Of a stretch of DNA of 42,518 nt, positions 18,502 to 26,812 are shown piece by piece. This DNA comes from Candidatus Rokuibacteriota bacterium (GTDB lineage Bacteria > Methylomirabilota > Methylomirabilia > Rokubacteriales > CSP1-6): NCBI GenBank assembly GCA_016209635.1, contig JACQWC010000072.1:1-42518 (forward strand), given 5' to 3'. The notes beneath the pieces were generated by a model. That model was not told the DNA's origin and searched no databases. It saw nothing but the letters and a program-made list of their open reading frames with translations. The translations under genes were made by a program, and so were the position numbers. Within the stretch, counting starts at the first letter, position 1. Each line of letters starts with the position of its first letter.

Positions 18502-18594
18502 CGTCTTCCCTGGACGAGGCAGCACGATATCACGAAGGGTGGGGTCGTGTTAGGCTTCCGCGGGTGGCGCGAGGGTGGCCCGAAAGAGAGGCCT

Positions 18595-18987
18595 GTGAAC
18601 GTACTCCTGGCCGTTAACGGCACCCTCATGCGGGGTCTCGAGCTGAACGGCGGTCTCCTCGCCGTCGGTGCCCGGTTCGTGAGGGAGACGCGGACGGCGC
18701 CGGTCTATCGGCTCTGGTCGATCGAGGACCGGCACCCGGCGATGCTCCGCGTCGCCTCGGGAGGCGCAGCGATCGCCGTGGAGGTGTGGGAGGTCCCGGC
18801 GGCGGGACTCGCGACGATTCTCCAGCAGGAGCCACTCGGCCTCTCTGTCGGCAAGGTGCGCCTCGAGGACGGCCAGGAGACGCTCGGCGTCCTCGGCGAG
18901 CCGCTCGTCTGCGAGGGGATGCGCGAGATCACCCGCTACGGAGGCTGGCGCGCCTACCTCGCCGCCAGCGAGCGCGGCGGCGCATGA
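18595..18987 (+). CDS. stand-alone allophanate hydrolase C-terminal-domain-like protein (gamma-glutamylcyclotransferase-like fold)
   Basis: GTG start; LLAVNGTLMRGLELNGGLLAVGARFVRETRTAPVYRLWSI..HPAMLRV..GGAAIAVEVWEVPAAGLATILQQEPLGLSVGKVRLEDGQETLGVLGEP, pattern of the AtzF C-terminal domain. Confidence 0.8.
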   Translation: MNVLLAVNGTLMRGLELNGGLLAVGARFVRETRTAPVYRLWSIEDRHPAMLRVASGGAAIAVEVWEVPAAGLATILQQEPLGLSVGKVRLEDGQETLGVLGEPLVCEGMREITRYGGWRAYLAASERGGA

Positions 18988-19330
18988 TCACTCGGGGAGC
19001 TCGGTGGGAGCGAGCCGTCCCGCCACGCGGAAGGCGCCGTCACCGAGCGGCGTCAGGACGACCATCTCGCCCTGGGCGGGATGGACGCCCGTCCACGCCG
19101 AGATGTTGGTCCCGTGGGTGATCATGACGAGGTTCCCGCCTGCCGGCCAGGGCTCGGCGGCGCCGAACGCCACACGCGCCGAGGCACCGGCACCAGCGGC
19201 TCGAGAGCACGCCGGCGATCGGAATCTTACGGTCGCGCAGGGCGAGGCCGAGCCGCACGGCGTCCCGGCGGCCCGTCTCGCTCAGGTTCCGCTGCGTGGC
19301 GCAGTCGTCGAGCCTGAACCCGGGCGGGAT
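18988..19330 (-). pseudogene. histidine phosphatase family protein remnant (N-terminally truncated, frameshifted)
   Basis: Minus strand: ...FRLDDCATQRNLSETGRRDAVRLGLALRDRKIPIAGVLSSRWCRCL in one frame, then ARVAFGAAEPWPAGGNLVMITHGTNISAWTGVHPAQGEMVVLTPLGDGAFRVAGRLAP in another; N-terminal RHG motif absent. Confidence 0.75.
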
Positions 19331-19339
19331 TCGAACCTG
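19325..19339 (-). other. tRNA T-arm-like fragment (copy 1)
   Basis: + strand CGGGATTCGAACCTG; reverse complement CAGGTTCGAATCCCG is a T-stem/loop with 7-nt TTCGAAT loop. Confidence 0.5.
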
Positions 19340-19564
19340 TCGGCGTCCTGCAAATCCGCAGAATCGTGAGGGTGGCCTGATCCCCCAGGTGTGCTGGCGA
19401 TGTTCGTTGCCGAGGCCCGAGCAGGACTCGGCGCATAGACGCGTGCTCGACGACGTATCTTCGCTCGGGGTGACGCCCCGTGCTGACACATCGCCATACT
19501 TCGGGATGAGTTGGAACCAACGTGGAACCAACGACGGAGCCGGGCGGTCGTGAATGTGGACAGA

Positions 19565-19579
19565 CGGGATGCGAACCCG
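19565..19579 (-). other. tRNA T-arm-like fragment (copy 2, direct repeat of copy 1)
   Basis: + strand CGGGATGCGAACCCG, 13/15 identical to 19325-19339; reverse complement CGGGTTCGCATCCCG; no recognisable 5' tRNA half at expected distance. Confidence 0.5.
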
Positions 19580-19768
19580 GGATTGAGTCGCGCCGCGCTT
19601 TCGCCCGCGTTGTCGGCGGCTTGGGGCTTGTTTAGTATCTACGAAACCCGCCGGTTCTTAAACAGCGCAGGGGCTTCGCAGGTGAATTCGCACACCTGAC
19701 AGCAGCGATGAAACGGCAGCTCGAGGACGGTTCGCACCGCGGCCTGAGCGGCCGGTTTCGCCGCGCTG

Positions 19769-20647
19769 TCACAGAAGGCCGAGATCGAGCTCCACGAACA
19801 TGGGAAAGTGGTCGGAGGCGCCGCCGTCGCGCTCGATCCAGCTGCGCCGCACGCTCGCCCGCAAGCTCCCACTCACGAGCACGTGATCGATGCGGTATCC
19901 GGGCTCGCGCCCGGCGAGGCTGATCCCCTCGCTCCTCGGGTTCCCCGCCAGCGCCCAGGCGTCGTACAGCGTCGTATCGCCGTCGGGCTCGGTCTGCCCG
20001 CCCGCCTCGGCTGGCCGCAGGAGCTCGGCGAACTCGGGGCTGTCGGCGAGGCAGTTGAGATCGCCAGCCAGGATCGCCGGCCGAGGCAGCGTGGGCGTCT
20101 CCCAGCCCTCGGTCCAGTCCTCGTCGAGACGGACATGATCCCAGGCGCTCCCCTCGGTCGGTGCCCGCCGGACGAACTCCAGCAGCCGCTCGACCTGAAC
20201 GAGCCGCCGGTGCTGTGAGCTGTGTGAGAGGTGCACGCTGTAGACGCGGAGGTCGCCGAACGGCGTCTCCACCACCGCCTCGACCAGGCACCGCTGCAGA
20301 TCGAAGACGTCGGGCACCGGCGGCTTGGGCAACGGCTCGGTGCGGGTGGAGCGGATCGGCCAGCGGCTCGCCACCATGTTCCCGAACCGCCGCCGGCGGT
20401 TGACCAGGCGCCCGCTCGCGTTCTGGTAGCTCGCGTCCACGTCGAAGGCGGCGCCGAAGACGACGTGATAGCCGAGGCGGGCGGCGAGGCGTTCGGCCTG
20501 GTCGACGAAGTCGTTGCGCCGCCAGTGCTGGCCGACCTCCTGGAAGCACACGATGTCGGCCGCCCGCACGTTGGCGGCGATACGGTCGAGATCGTGGCGC
20601 CCGTCGAAACCGATCGCGAAGTGGATGTTGTATGAGGCGAGGATCAT
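19769..20647 (-). CDS. endonuclease/exonuclease/phosphatase (EEP) family hydrolase
   Basis: MILASYNIHFAIGFDGRHDLDRIAANVRAADIVCFQEVG...LAGDLNCLADSPEFAEL...YRIDHVLVSGSL...ASDHFPMFVELDL. Confidence 0.94.
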   Translation of the reverse strand: MILASYNIHFAIGFDGRHDLDRIAANVRAADIVCFQEVGQHWRRNDFVDQAERLAARLGYHVVFGAAFDVDASYQNASGRLVNRRRRFGNMVASRWPIRSTRTEPLPKPPVPDVFDLQRCLVEAVVETPFGDLRVYSVHLSHSSQHRRLVQVERLLEFVRRAPTEGSAWDHVRLDEDWTEGWETPTLPRPAILAGDLNCLADSPEFAELLRPAEAGGQTEPDGDTTLYDAWALAGNPRSEGISLAGREPGYRIDHVLVSGSLRASVRRSWIERDGGASDHFPMFVELDLGLL

Positions 20648-21696
20648 GCGGGTGAGCGCTGCTGGAGCACCTCGTCGCGCACGATCCTCGCCCCCGCCGC
20701 GAGCGCGCGCAGCTTCCCGTAGGCCGCCGCCCGGCTCCGCGGGACCATGCCACAGTCAGTGGAGAGGTAGAGGCGCTCCGGCGGCACGTAGGTCAGCGCC
20801 TTCCGGATGCGATCGGCCACGATCTCGGGCGACTCGACGGCCTCGGTGCCGACGTCGATGACCCCCAGCACGATGTCCTTGTCGCCCGCGCTCGCGAGGA
20901 CCGCCGGGTCCATCCTCGAGGCGGCGAACTCCACCGAGACCTGGTGGATCCCCGAGCGGGCGAGCCGCGGCAGCGTCACCCCGTACTGCCCCCACTCCGT
21001 GTTCCGTTGCTTCCACTCCAGCACCAGCGGGATCCCGTAGCTGTAGCAGATGTGCACCGAGGTGGTGCACGAGACCCCCTCGATCGCCGCCTCCAGCGCT
21101 TCCACCCCCCACTCCTCGAACTTGTCGAGGTAGACGTTGAAGCACGGCTCGTCGATCTGGACGATGTCCGCGCCGGCCGCCGCCAGATCCCTGGCCTCGG
21201 CGTTGACCAGGGCCGCCCACCGCATCGCCTGCGTTTTCTCGTCGTCGCGGTAGTACTCGTCGGCCGTCGTGTCGATGATCGTCATCGGGCCCGGCAGCGC
21301 CACCTTCACCGGCCGGGTGGTGTGCTGCTTCACAAAGCGCAGGATGTCGACCATGATCGGCCGCGGCCGCGACAGCTCACCGACGATGCGGGCGACATCC
21401 TGCGGGACCGCGTACCGGTCGCCGCGCGTCCGCTTCTTCACCGTCCGGTGGGTGTCGGTCCCGGTGAGGCCGTCCAGGAAGTCCCAGATGTAGTGCCGCC
21501 GCGCCTGCTCGCCGTCGGTGACGACGTCGAAACCGGCAGCGGCCTGCTCGGCGAGGGCCAGCCGGATGGCGTCCTGCTGCGCCTCCCACAGTCGCTCCCG
21601 GGGCACCACCCAGGGCGCGAACAACTGATAATCCGGATCGGCCAGCCACGAGGGCTTGGGGAGGCTCCCGGCGATGGTGGTGCGCAGCATCGTCAT
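20644..21696 (-). CDS. MetE C-terminal (core cobalamin-independent methionine synthase)-like protein
   Basis: TTIAGSLPKPSWL, DGEQARRHYIWDFLDGL, VKVALPGPMTIIDTTADEYY, VQIDEPCFNVYLD, VHICYSYG, VIDVGTEAVESPE, LSTDCGMV; zinc-site His/Cys/Cys positions present. Confidence 0.92.
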   Translation of the reverse strand: MTMLRTTIAGSLPKPSWLADPDYQLFAPWVVPRERLWEAQQDAIRLALAEQAAAGFDVVTDGEQARRHYIWDFLDGLTGTDTHRTVKKRTRGDRYAVPQDVARIVGELSRPRPIMVDILRFVKQHTTRPVKVALPGPMTIIDTTADEYYRDDEKTQAMRWAALVNAEARDLAAAGADIVQIDEPCFNVYLDKFEEWGVEALEAAIEGVSCTTSVHICYSYGIPLVLEWKQRNTEWGQYGVTLPRLARSGIHQVSVEFAASRMDPAVLASAGDKDIVLGVIDVGTEAVESPEIVADRIRKALTYVPPERLYLSTDCGMVPRSRAAAYGKLRALAAGARIVRDEVLQQRSPA

Positions 21697-22523
21697 CCTC
21701 CCACCGAGACCACGCCGCCCGCTTTGAGGGCCTTCTCGGTCAGGTACATGAAGACGAGCGTCGGCAGGAGCAGGAACAGGCTCAGGGCGGCCGCGCTGTT
21801 CGGCGACAGGTAGTACCCCCCGATGTAGTGGTAGATACGGACCGGGATCGTCTCCACGGTCGGGTAGCCGAGGAGCAGGGTCAGCACGAACTCATTCAGC
21901 GACCACGTGAACGCGAACACCGCCCCGCCCACGATCCCGGGCCAGACGAGCGGCAGGTGCACGCGGCGCAGCGTGTAGAAGCGGCCGGCGCCCAGGTTGC
22001 GGGCGGCCTCTTCGAGCTCGGGGGGCACCAGCAGGAACGCCCCGACGATGCTCCGGAGGGCGTACGGCACGGCCGTGACCATGTGCGCGAGCACGATGCC
22101 GGCGACGCTCTTCAGCAGCCCGAGCTGGGCGAACACGGGCAGGAGGCCGATGCCGAGGGCGATGGCGGGGAACGCCAGCGGGATGTTGACGAAGGCCTCC
22201 ATGAACCGCGTGGCGGCGCCGGACTGCTGGCGGAAGGCGCGGGAGCCCATCGCGTAGCCCGCCAGCACGCAGATCACCAGGGTGCTCATCGTCACCCAGA
22301 AGGCGATCCAATAGCTCAGGCCGATCGTGACCATGATGTTGCCGACCGTGAACATCTCCCGGAACCACTTCCAGCCGAGTTCCTGCGGGAACCACCAGTG
22401 GGACGGGAACCACTTCTCGGCGAAGGCGTACTCCAGCACGACGAAGACCGGGGCCAGGACGTAGACGGCGAGGGCCCCGAGCACCAGCGCGGTGACGGCG
22501 CGGGAGTGCCGCCGTCTAAACAT
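21693..22523 (-). CDS. ABC transporter permease (PotC-like)
   Basis: Membrane protein with permease EAA-type loop EEAARNLGAGRFYTLRRVHLPLVWPGIVGG. Confidence 0.93.
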   Translation of the reverse strand: MFRRRHSRAVTALVLGALAVYVLAPVFVVLEYAFAEKWFPSHWWFPQELGWKWFREMFTVGNIMVTIGLSYWIAFWVTMSTLVICVLAGYAMGSRAFRQQSGAATRFMEAFVNIPLAFPAIALGIGLLPVFAQLGLLKSVAGIVLAHMVTAVPYALRSIVGAFLLVPPELEEAARNLGAGRFYTLRRVHLPLVWPGIVGGAVFAFTWSLNEFVLTLLLGYPTVETIPVRIYHYIGGYYLSPNSAAALSLFLLLPTLVFMYLTEKALKAGGVVSVGG

Positions 22524-23397
22524 GCGCGGTTCTCCGCGCCAGGCTCCGCGTGTAGACGTAGCTGATGACGAGTGAGATCGCGATGTAGATCACCGAGGTG
22601 GTGTACCCCATCAGCCAGTCACCCTTGTCCTTGGCGTTCACGTAGATGAAGACCGACAGGAACTGCGGCCAGCTGGCACCAAGGATGAACGGGATCGAGA
22701 ACGCGATGAACAAGGCCAGGAAGTTCAGGGTCACCGACGAGAGCAGCCCGTAGATCGTCAGGGGGAAGTAGATTCGGCGGATGATCGTCGGGGTCCGGGC
22801 GCCGAGGTTCCGCGCCGCCTCCTCGTAGGACGGGTTCACCATCTCCATCAGGCTTTGCATGATCAGGAACACCACCGGAAACCGCATCCACACCGAGCAG
22901 GCGACGATGCCGATCCCGTACGGGTCCGAGATCAGCGCTGGGGCCTCCTCGGCGAGCCGGAAATATTCGATCAGCACCTTCTGGACGAAGATGCCGATGT
23001 AGCCGCGCGGGAACAGCAGCGCCCACCACATGAACGCGGTGACCAGGTACGGTGTGAAGAGCGGCAGCTTCACCAAGAGCGAGAGGGTCTGGCCGAGCCG
23101 GATGCGACGGAACTTCACGAACAGCACGAGCCCGTAGCCGAGCACTGTGGCCAGGACCGTGGAGATGAAGGTGATCTTGATGGTGAACCAGAGCGCCTGG
23201 AGGTTCGGCTTCTCGGGATCGAAGAAGTCCCGGTACCCGCGCAGCGTGAACCCGTCGGGCAGCCCGGGCGCCACTTGGGTCAGCCCCACCGAGCTCAGCA
23301 CGGCGATCACGAACGGCACCATGACCATGAACAGGAGGAACACGACGAGCGGCAGCACCAACAGGACGAAGGCGAGCCGCTCTCTCCTCGCGCTCAT
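22516..23397 (-). CDS. ABC transporter permease (PotB-like)
   Basis: Membrane protein; EEAARNLGARTPTIIRRIYFPLTIYGLLSSVTLNF. Confidence 0.93.
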   Translation of the reverse strand: MSARRERLAFVLLVLPLVVFLLFMVMVPFVIAVLSSVGLTQVAPGLPDGFTLRGYRDFFDPEKPNLQALWFTIKITFISTVLATVLGYGLVLFVKFRRIRLGQTLSLLVKLPLFTPYLVTAFMWWALLFPRGYIGIFVQKVLIEYFRLAEEAPALISDPYGIGIVACSVWMRFPVVFLIMQSLMEMVNPSYEEAARNLGARTPTIIRRIYFPLTIYGLLSSVTLNFLALFIAFSIPFILGASWPQFLSVFIYVNAKDKGDWLMGYTTSVIYIAISLVISYVYTRSLARRTAHV

Positions 23398-23464
23398 GGC
23401 TCGTGACGGGGGTTCGGGGCAGCGGCGCCCGACCGGGCCCGGCCGGGCGCCGCGCGCAAGATCC

Positions 23465-24787
23465 TCAGGCCTTCCTCGCCACCTTGTCGATCCACTCCGT
23501 CATCATGTGGAACATGTATTTGCCGTGGCGGGCGTAGATCGTGCCCAGGTCCCGCCACTGCCGCAGGTTCCGCTCCGGCTGGTATGGCGCGTTCTTGTCC
23601 TTGTCGGACAGCGCGTCCCACGCCTCGGTGACGACTGGGTAGGAGCCCATTGTCTCGGCCACCTGCTTCTGCACCTCGATCGAGGTCAGGTAGTTCAAAA
23701 AGACGAGCGCTGCCGCTTTGTACGGGGCGTTGAAGGGGATCGTGAAGCCGTCGGAGGGCGAGCAGATGCTCGGCTTGGGCACGTACATGCCGAGGATCGC
23801 CGGGTCACAGGCACCGGCGTTGATCTCCTCGGACATGATCGAGTTCCAGTTCACGGTGAACGTGATCTCCCCGGCGCAGAACAGCTGCGACACCTGCTTG
23901 TTGCCCTGGGGGAACGTCCCCGGCTTGTACATGTACTTTTTGAGGTCGTTCAGGTAGGTCCAGAGGACGGTCCAGTTCTTGGTCTCCTCGACCTTGAACG
24001 GCTTGAAGGCGTACTTCTCGTAGCCCCCGGTGAGCGAGTAGATGAGCTGCATGACCCAGGTGTGGCCGCTCCCGCCCTTGTTCGGGTCGCAGTACGTGAA
24101 CTCGCCCGGATGCTTCTTCGCCCACTCGAGGACGCCGTCGACGGTCTCCGGCATGTCTGAGCGCTTGTACTTCTTCTTGTTGTAGACGAAGCAGTCCTGC
24201 CAGTTGACGTGCGGCACGTAGGCTCCGTACGTCGGCACCATGTCGTGGACGAACCGACCGAGCTCGGCGCGGTACGGGATCTTGCGCGCGTTCGGCAGGA
24301 CGTCGAGGAAGGGCACCTCCCAGACGCCGCCCCCCTCGAGGAGGTTCGCGAACGGCTGGCCCCACAGGAAGATGCAGTCGATGTCCCCGGCCATCTTCTT
24401 GGCCTTGACCTCGCCGAGGATTTTCTGCTGGGCCGCGAACCAGTCGCCGTGGGTGTACTGGGCGGTGATGCCCGTCTTCCGCGTGAACTCCTGGCAGACG
24501 CGGTTGAAGTGGGTCTGCGCGCTGGGTGACCCCCAGGCCGTCACTCCGACCCGGCCTTCCTTCTTCGCCGCCTTCTCGATGTCCTCCCACGACGGGAACC
24601 ACGAGGGATAGGACGCCGGCGACTGCGGCCCCGTCGTCAGGTCGTCGTTGAGCTTGGCCGCGTGGGCCTCGCGCGCGGCCAGCGAGAGCCCCCCGAGCGC
24701 GGCCGCGCCGGCGCCCGCGAGGAAGCCACGCCGACCGATGCCGTCCGCCTCCATGATCCGGTCGAGCAGTCCCTTCTTCTCAGCCAT
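23465..24787 (-). CDS. ABC transporter extracellular solute-binding protein, Tat-type signal
   Basis: N-terminal GRRGFLAGAGAAALGGLSLAA twin-arginine signal; IEKAAKKEGRVGVTAWGSP...FTRKTGITAQYTHGD; adjacent to permeases. Confidence 0.93.
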   Translation of the reverse strand: MAEKKGLLDRIMEADGIGRRGFLAGAGAAALGGLSLAAREAHAAKLNDDLTTGPQSPASYPSWFPSWEDIEKAAKKEGRVGVTAWGSPSAQTHFNRVCQEFTRKTGITAQYTHGDWFAAQQKILGEVKAKKMAGDIDCIFLWGQPFANLLEGGGVWEVPFLDVLPNARKIPYRAELGRFVHDMVPTYGAYVPHVNWQDCFVYNKKKYKRSDMPETVDGVLEWAKKHPGEFTYCDPNKGGSGHTWVMQLIYSLTGGYEKYAFKPFKVEETKNWTVLWTYLNDLKKYMYKPGTFPQGNKQVSQLFCAGEITFTVNWNSIMSEEINAGACDPAILGMYVPKPSICSPSDGFTIPFNAPYKAAALVFLNYLTSIEVQKQVAETMGSYPVVTEAWDALSDKDKNAPYQPERNLRQWRDLGTIYARHGKYMFHMMTEWIDKVARKA

Positions 24788-24811
24788 GTCGGTCCTCCTC
24801 CATGAGCACGT

Positions 24812-25882
24812 TCACTCGGCTACGACCACGCAGCCCTCCGGGTCCAGCCACACCGCGACCGGGTCTCCCTCCTTCCACGGCTTCCGCGACGTCAACGACT
24901 TCGCCCGCAGGCTCCACGGGCCCATCTGCACGTGGTAGTCGATGTACTCCCCGAAGTCGGTCACGCCCTGCACGACCCCGGCGAATACGTTGCCGCCCGC
25001 CCGCTCGCCGGGTTGCGCCAGCTCGATGTTCTCCGGCCGGACGCACACCACCACCTTCTGCCCAAGCGCCAGCCCGGCGCCGCGCCCCTCGATCAGCTCG
25101 CCGCCGCTCGTCGTCACCCGCACCGCGCCCGGGGCGGCGCCGAGCGCCTGCACGACCGCTTCGATGAAGCGCGTCAGCCCCATGAAGTCAGCCACGAAGC
25201 GCGACCGGGGCGTCCGGTAGACCTTGTGGGGCACGTCGAGCTGGACGATGGAGCCGTTCTCCATCACCACGACCTTATCGGAGAGCACCAGCGCCTCCGC
25301 CTGGTCGTGGGTCACGTACACAGAGGTGATCTTGATCGCTTTCAAGAAGTTGCGGAGCTCGAACCGCATGTGCTCTCGGAGCTTCGCGTCCAGGTTGCTG
25401 AGCGGCTCGTCGAAGAGGAGCACGTCGGGGTCGGTCACCACCGCCCGCGCCAGCGCCACCCGCTGTTGCTGCCCGCCGGAGAGCTGGCGCGGGTAGCGCC
25501 CCTCCAGCCCGCCCAGCTTCACGAGCTCCAGTGCCGAGGCCACCTTTGCCTCGATCTCACCCTTGCCCAGCCGGCGGACGCGCAAGCCGAAGGCGATGTT
25601 CTCGAACACCGTCATGTGCGGGAACAGCGCATAGTTCTGGAACACCATCGCCGTGTTCCGCTGCTCGGGCGGGAGGTCGCTCACGCGCCGGGCCCCGAGG
25701 TAGACGTCGCCTCGGTCCTGCGGGGTCAGGCCGGCGATGATCCGGAGCGCCGTCGTCTTCCCGCACCCGCTGGGGCCGAGGAACGAGATCACTTCCCCGT
25801 CGGCGATCTCCAGCTCGTCGATCCGGCTGGCGATGATCTGGCCGTAGCGCTTCTCGATGCCGACCAGCCTGATGCCGCTCAT
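24812..25882 (-). CDS. ABC transporter ATP-binding protein (PotA/UgpC-like)
   Basis: Walker A GPSGCGKTTALRIIAGL, signature LSGGQQQRVALARAVV, Walker B VLLFDEPLSNLD, C-terminal TOBE-like region. Confidence 0.97.
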   Translation of the reverse strand: MSGIRLVGIEKRYGQIIASRIDELEIADGEVISFLGPSGCGKTTALRIIAGLTPQDRGDVYLGARRVSDLPPEQRNTAMVFQNYALFPHMTVFENIAFGLRVRRLGKGEIEAKVASALELVKLGGLEGRYPRQLSGGQQQRVALARAVVTDPDVLLFDEPLSNLDAKLREHMRFELRNFLKAIKITSVYVTHDQAEALVLSDKVVVMENGSIVQLDVPHKVYRTPRSRFVADFMGLTRFIEAVVQALGAAPGAVRVTTSGGELIEGRGAGLALGQKVVVCVRPENIELAQPGERAGGNVFAGVVQGVTDFGEYIDYHVQMGPWSLRAKSLTSRKPWKEGDPVAVWLDPEGCVVVAE

Positions 25883-26688
25883 GTTCCGAGCCCCGCTCGC
25901 ATGGTGATCCCCGCGCGAAGCTCCAGCGCCACGTCGGGCCGGTCCGTGATGACCCAGTCGGGGCCGGCAGCGAGCACGCGCAAGAGGGCGTCCCGGGAGT
26001 TCGGCGTCCACACCCCGAGCCCGAGACCGGCCTCGTGCACGAGGCCCGGCGTCTCCCCGGAGAGCAGCGTGTGCTCGATCGCCAGGTCCGTGACCTTCAC
26101 CAGCCCGAGGAGGCGCCGGAGGGCGCCGCCCACCCCGCCGAGGGCGCGGGCCCGCCGCCGGCTGAGCACCCCGGACAGCCGGAGGTTGCCGGTGAGGTGC
26201 TGGACGCGCTCCAGGGTGTCCCACTCGAACGCGGTGATCGTCACCCGGTCGGCGAGCCCAGCCTCGTCAATCGCCCGGACCAGGGTCTTTTCGATCCCCG
26301 CGTACCGCCGTCTGTGGGGGCCGGTCTTGACCTCGATGAACAGCCCGGCGTCGGTCTCCCGCAGCAGCTCGAGCACCTCGCGGAGCCGGGGAATGTGCGC
26401 GCGCGCGGTCCCCGTCAGAACGCAGCGGCGGAGCTGCGCCCAGCTCTTCTCCCCCACAGCACCGTGACCCGTCGTGGTGCGGTCGAGCATCGGGTCGTGG
26501 ATCACGGCGAGCTCGCCGTCGCAGGTCAGGTGGACGTCCAGCTCCAAGCAGTCGGCACCGAGGGCCAGCGCGTTGCGGAAGGCCGCGAGGCTGTTCTCGG
26601 TCCAGAGCAGGCCGCCGCCGCGGTGCGCGGCGATGAGGGGCCGACGCGGGCTGGCGATGGAACCTACTACCCGCTCGCGTGTCGACAA
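25879..26688 (-). CDS. glycerophosphodiester phosphodiesterase family protein
   Basis: PLIAAHRGGGLLWTENSLAAFRNALALGADCLELDVHLTCDGELAVIHDPMLDRTTTGHGAV; GVWTPNSRDALLRVLAAGPDWVITDRPDVAL. Confidence 0.95.
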   Translation of the reverse strand: MSTRERVVGSIASPRRPLIAAHRGGGLLWTENSLAAFRNALALGADCLELDVHLTCDGELAVIHDPMLDRTTTGHGAVGEKSWAQLRRCVLTGTARAHIPRLREVLELLRETDAGLFIEVKTGPHRRRYAGIEKTLVRAIDEAGLADRVTITAFEWDTLERVQHLTGNLRLSGVLSRRRARALGGVGGALRRLLGLVKVTDLAIEHTLLSGETPGLVHEAGLGLGVWTPNSRDALLRVLAAGPDWVITDRPDVALELRAGITMRAGLGT

Positions 26689-26718
26689 GTCGCGTGGTCC
26701 AGGGATGGACCTCCTCTG

Positions 26719-26732
26719 TGAAAGCGCTTACA
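26719..26732. promoter_or_regulatory. LacI/CcpA-family operator (cre-like)
   Basis: TGAAAGCGCTTACA, matching the TGWAARCGYTWNCA-type consensus, in the divergent intergenic region of a lacI-family gene and the GDPD/ABC operon. Confidence 0.8.
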
Positions 26733-26812
26733 TCTTTCGCCCGACCCCTGGTAGTGTGTCAAGGGTTTTATCGGGTATCAGGAGACGGGAGGGAGACGGG
26801 GAGGCGAGAGCC

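Noticed and set aside
19560-19650. Possible complete tRNA on the minus strand
   Set aside because: Only the T-arm is convincing; the expected matching 5' acceptor strand (GGACAGA) and D/anticodon arms were not found at the right distance.
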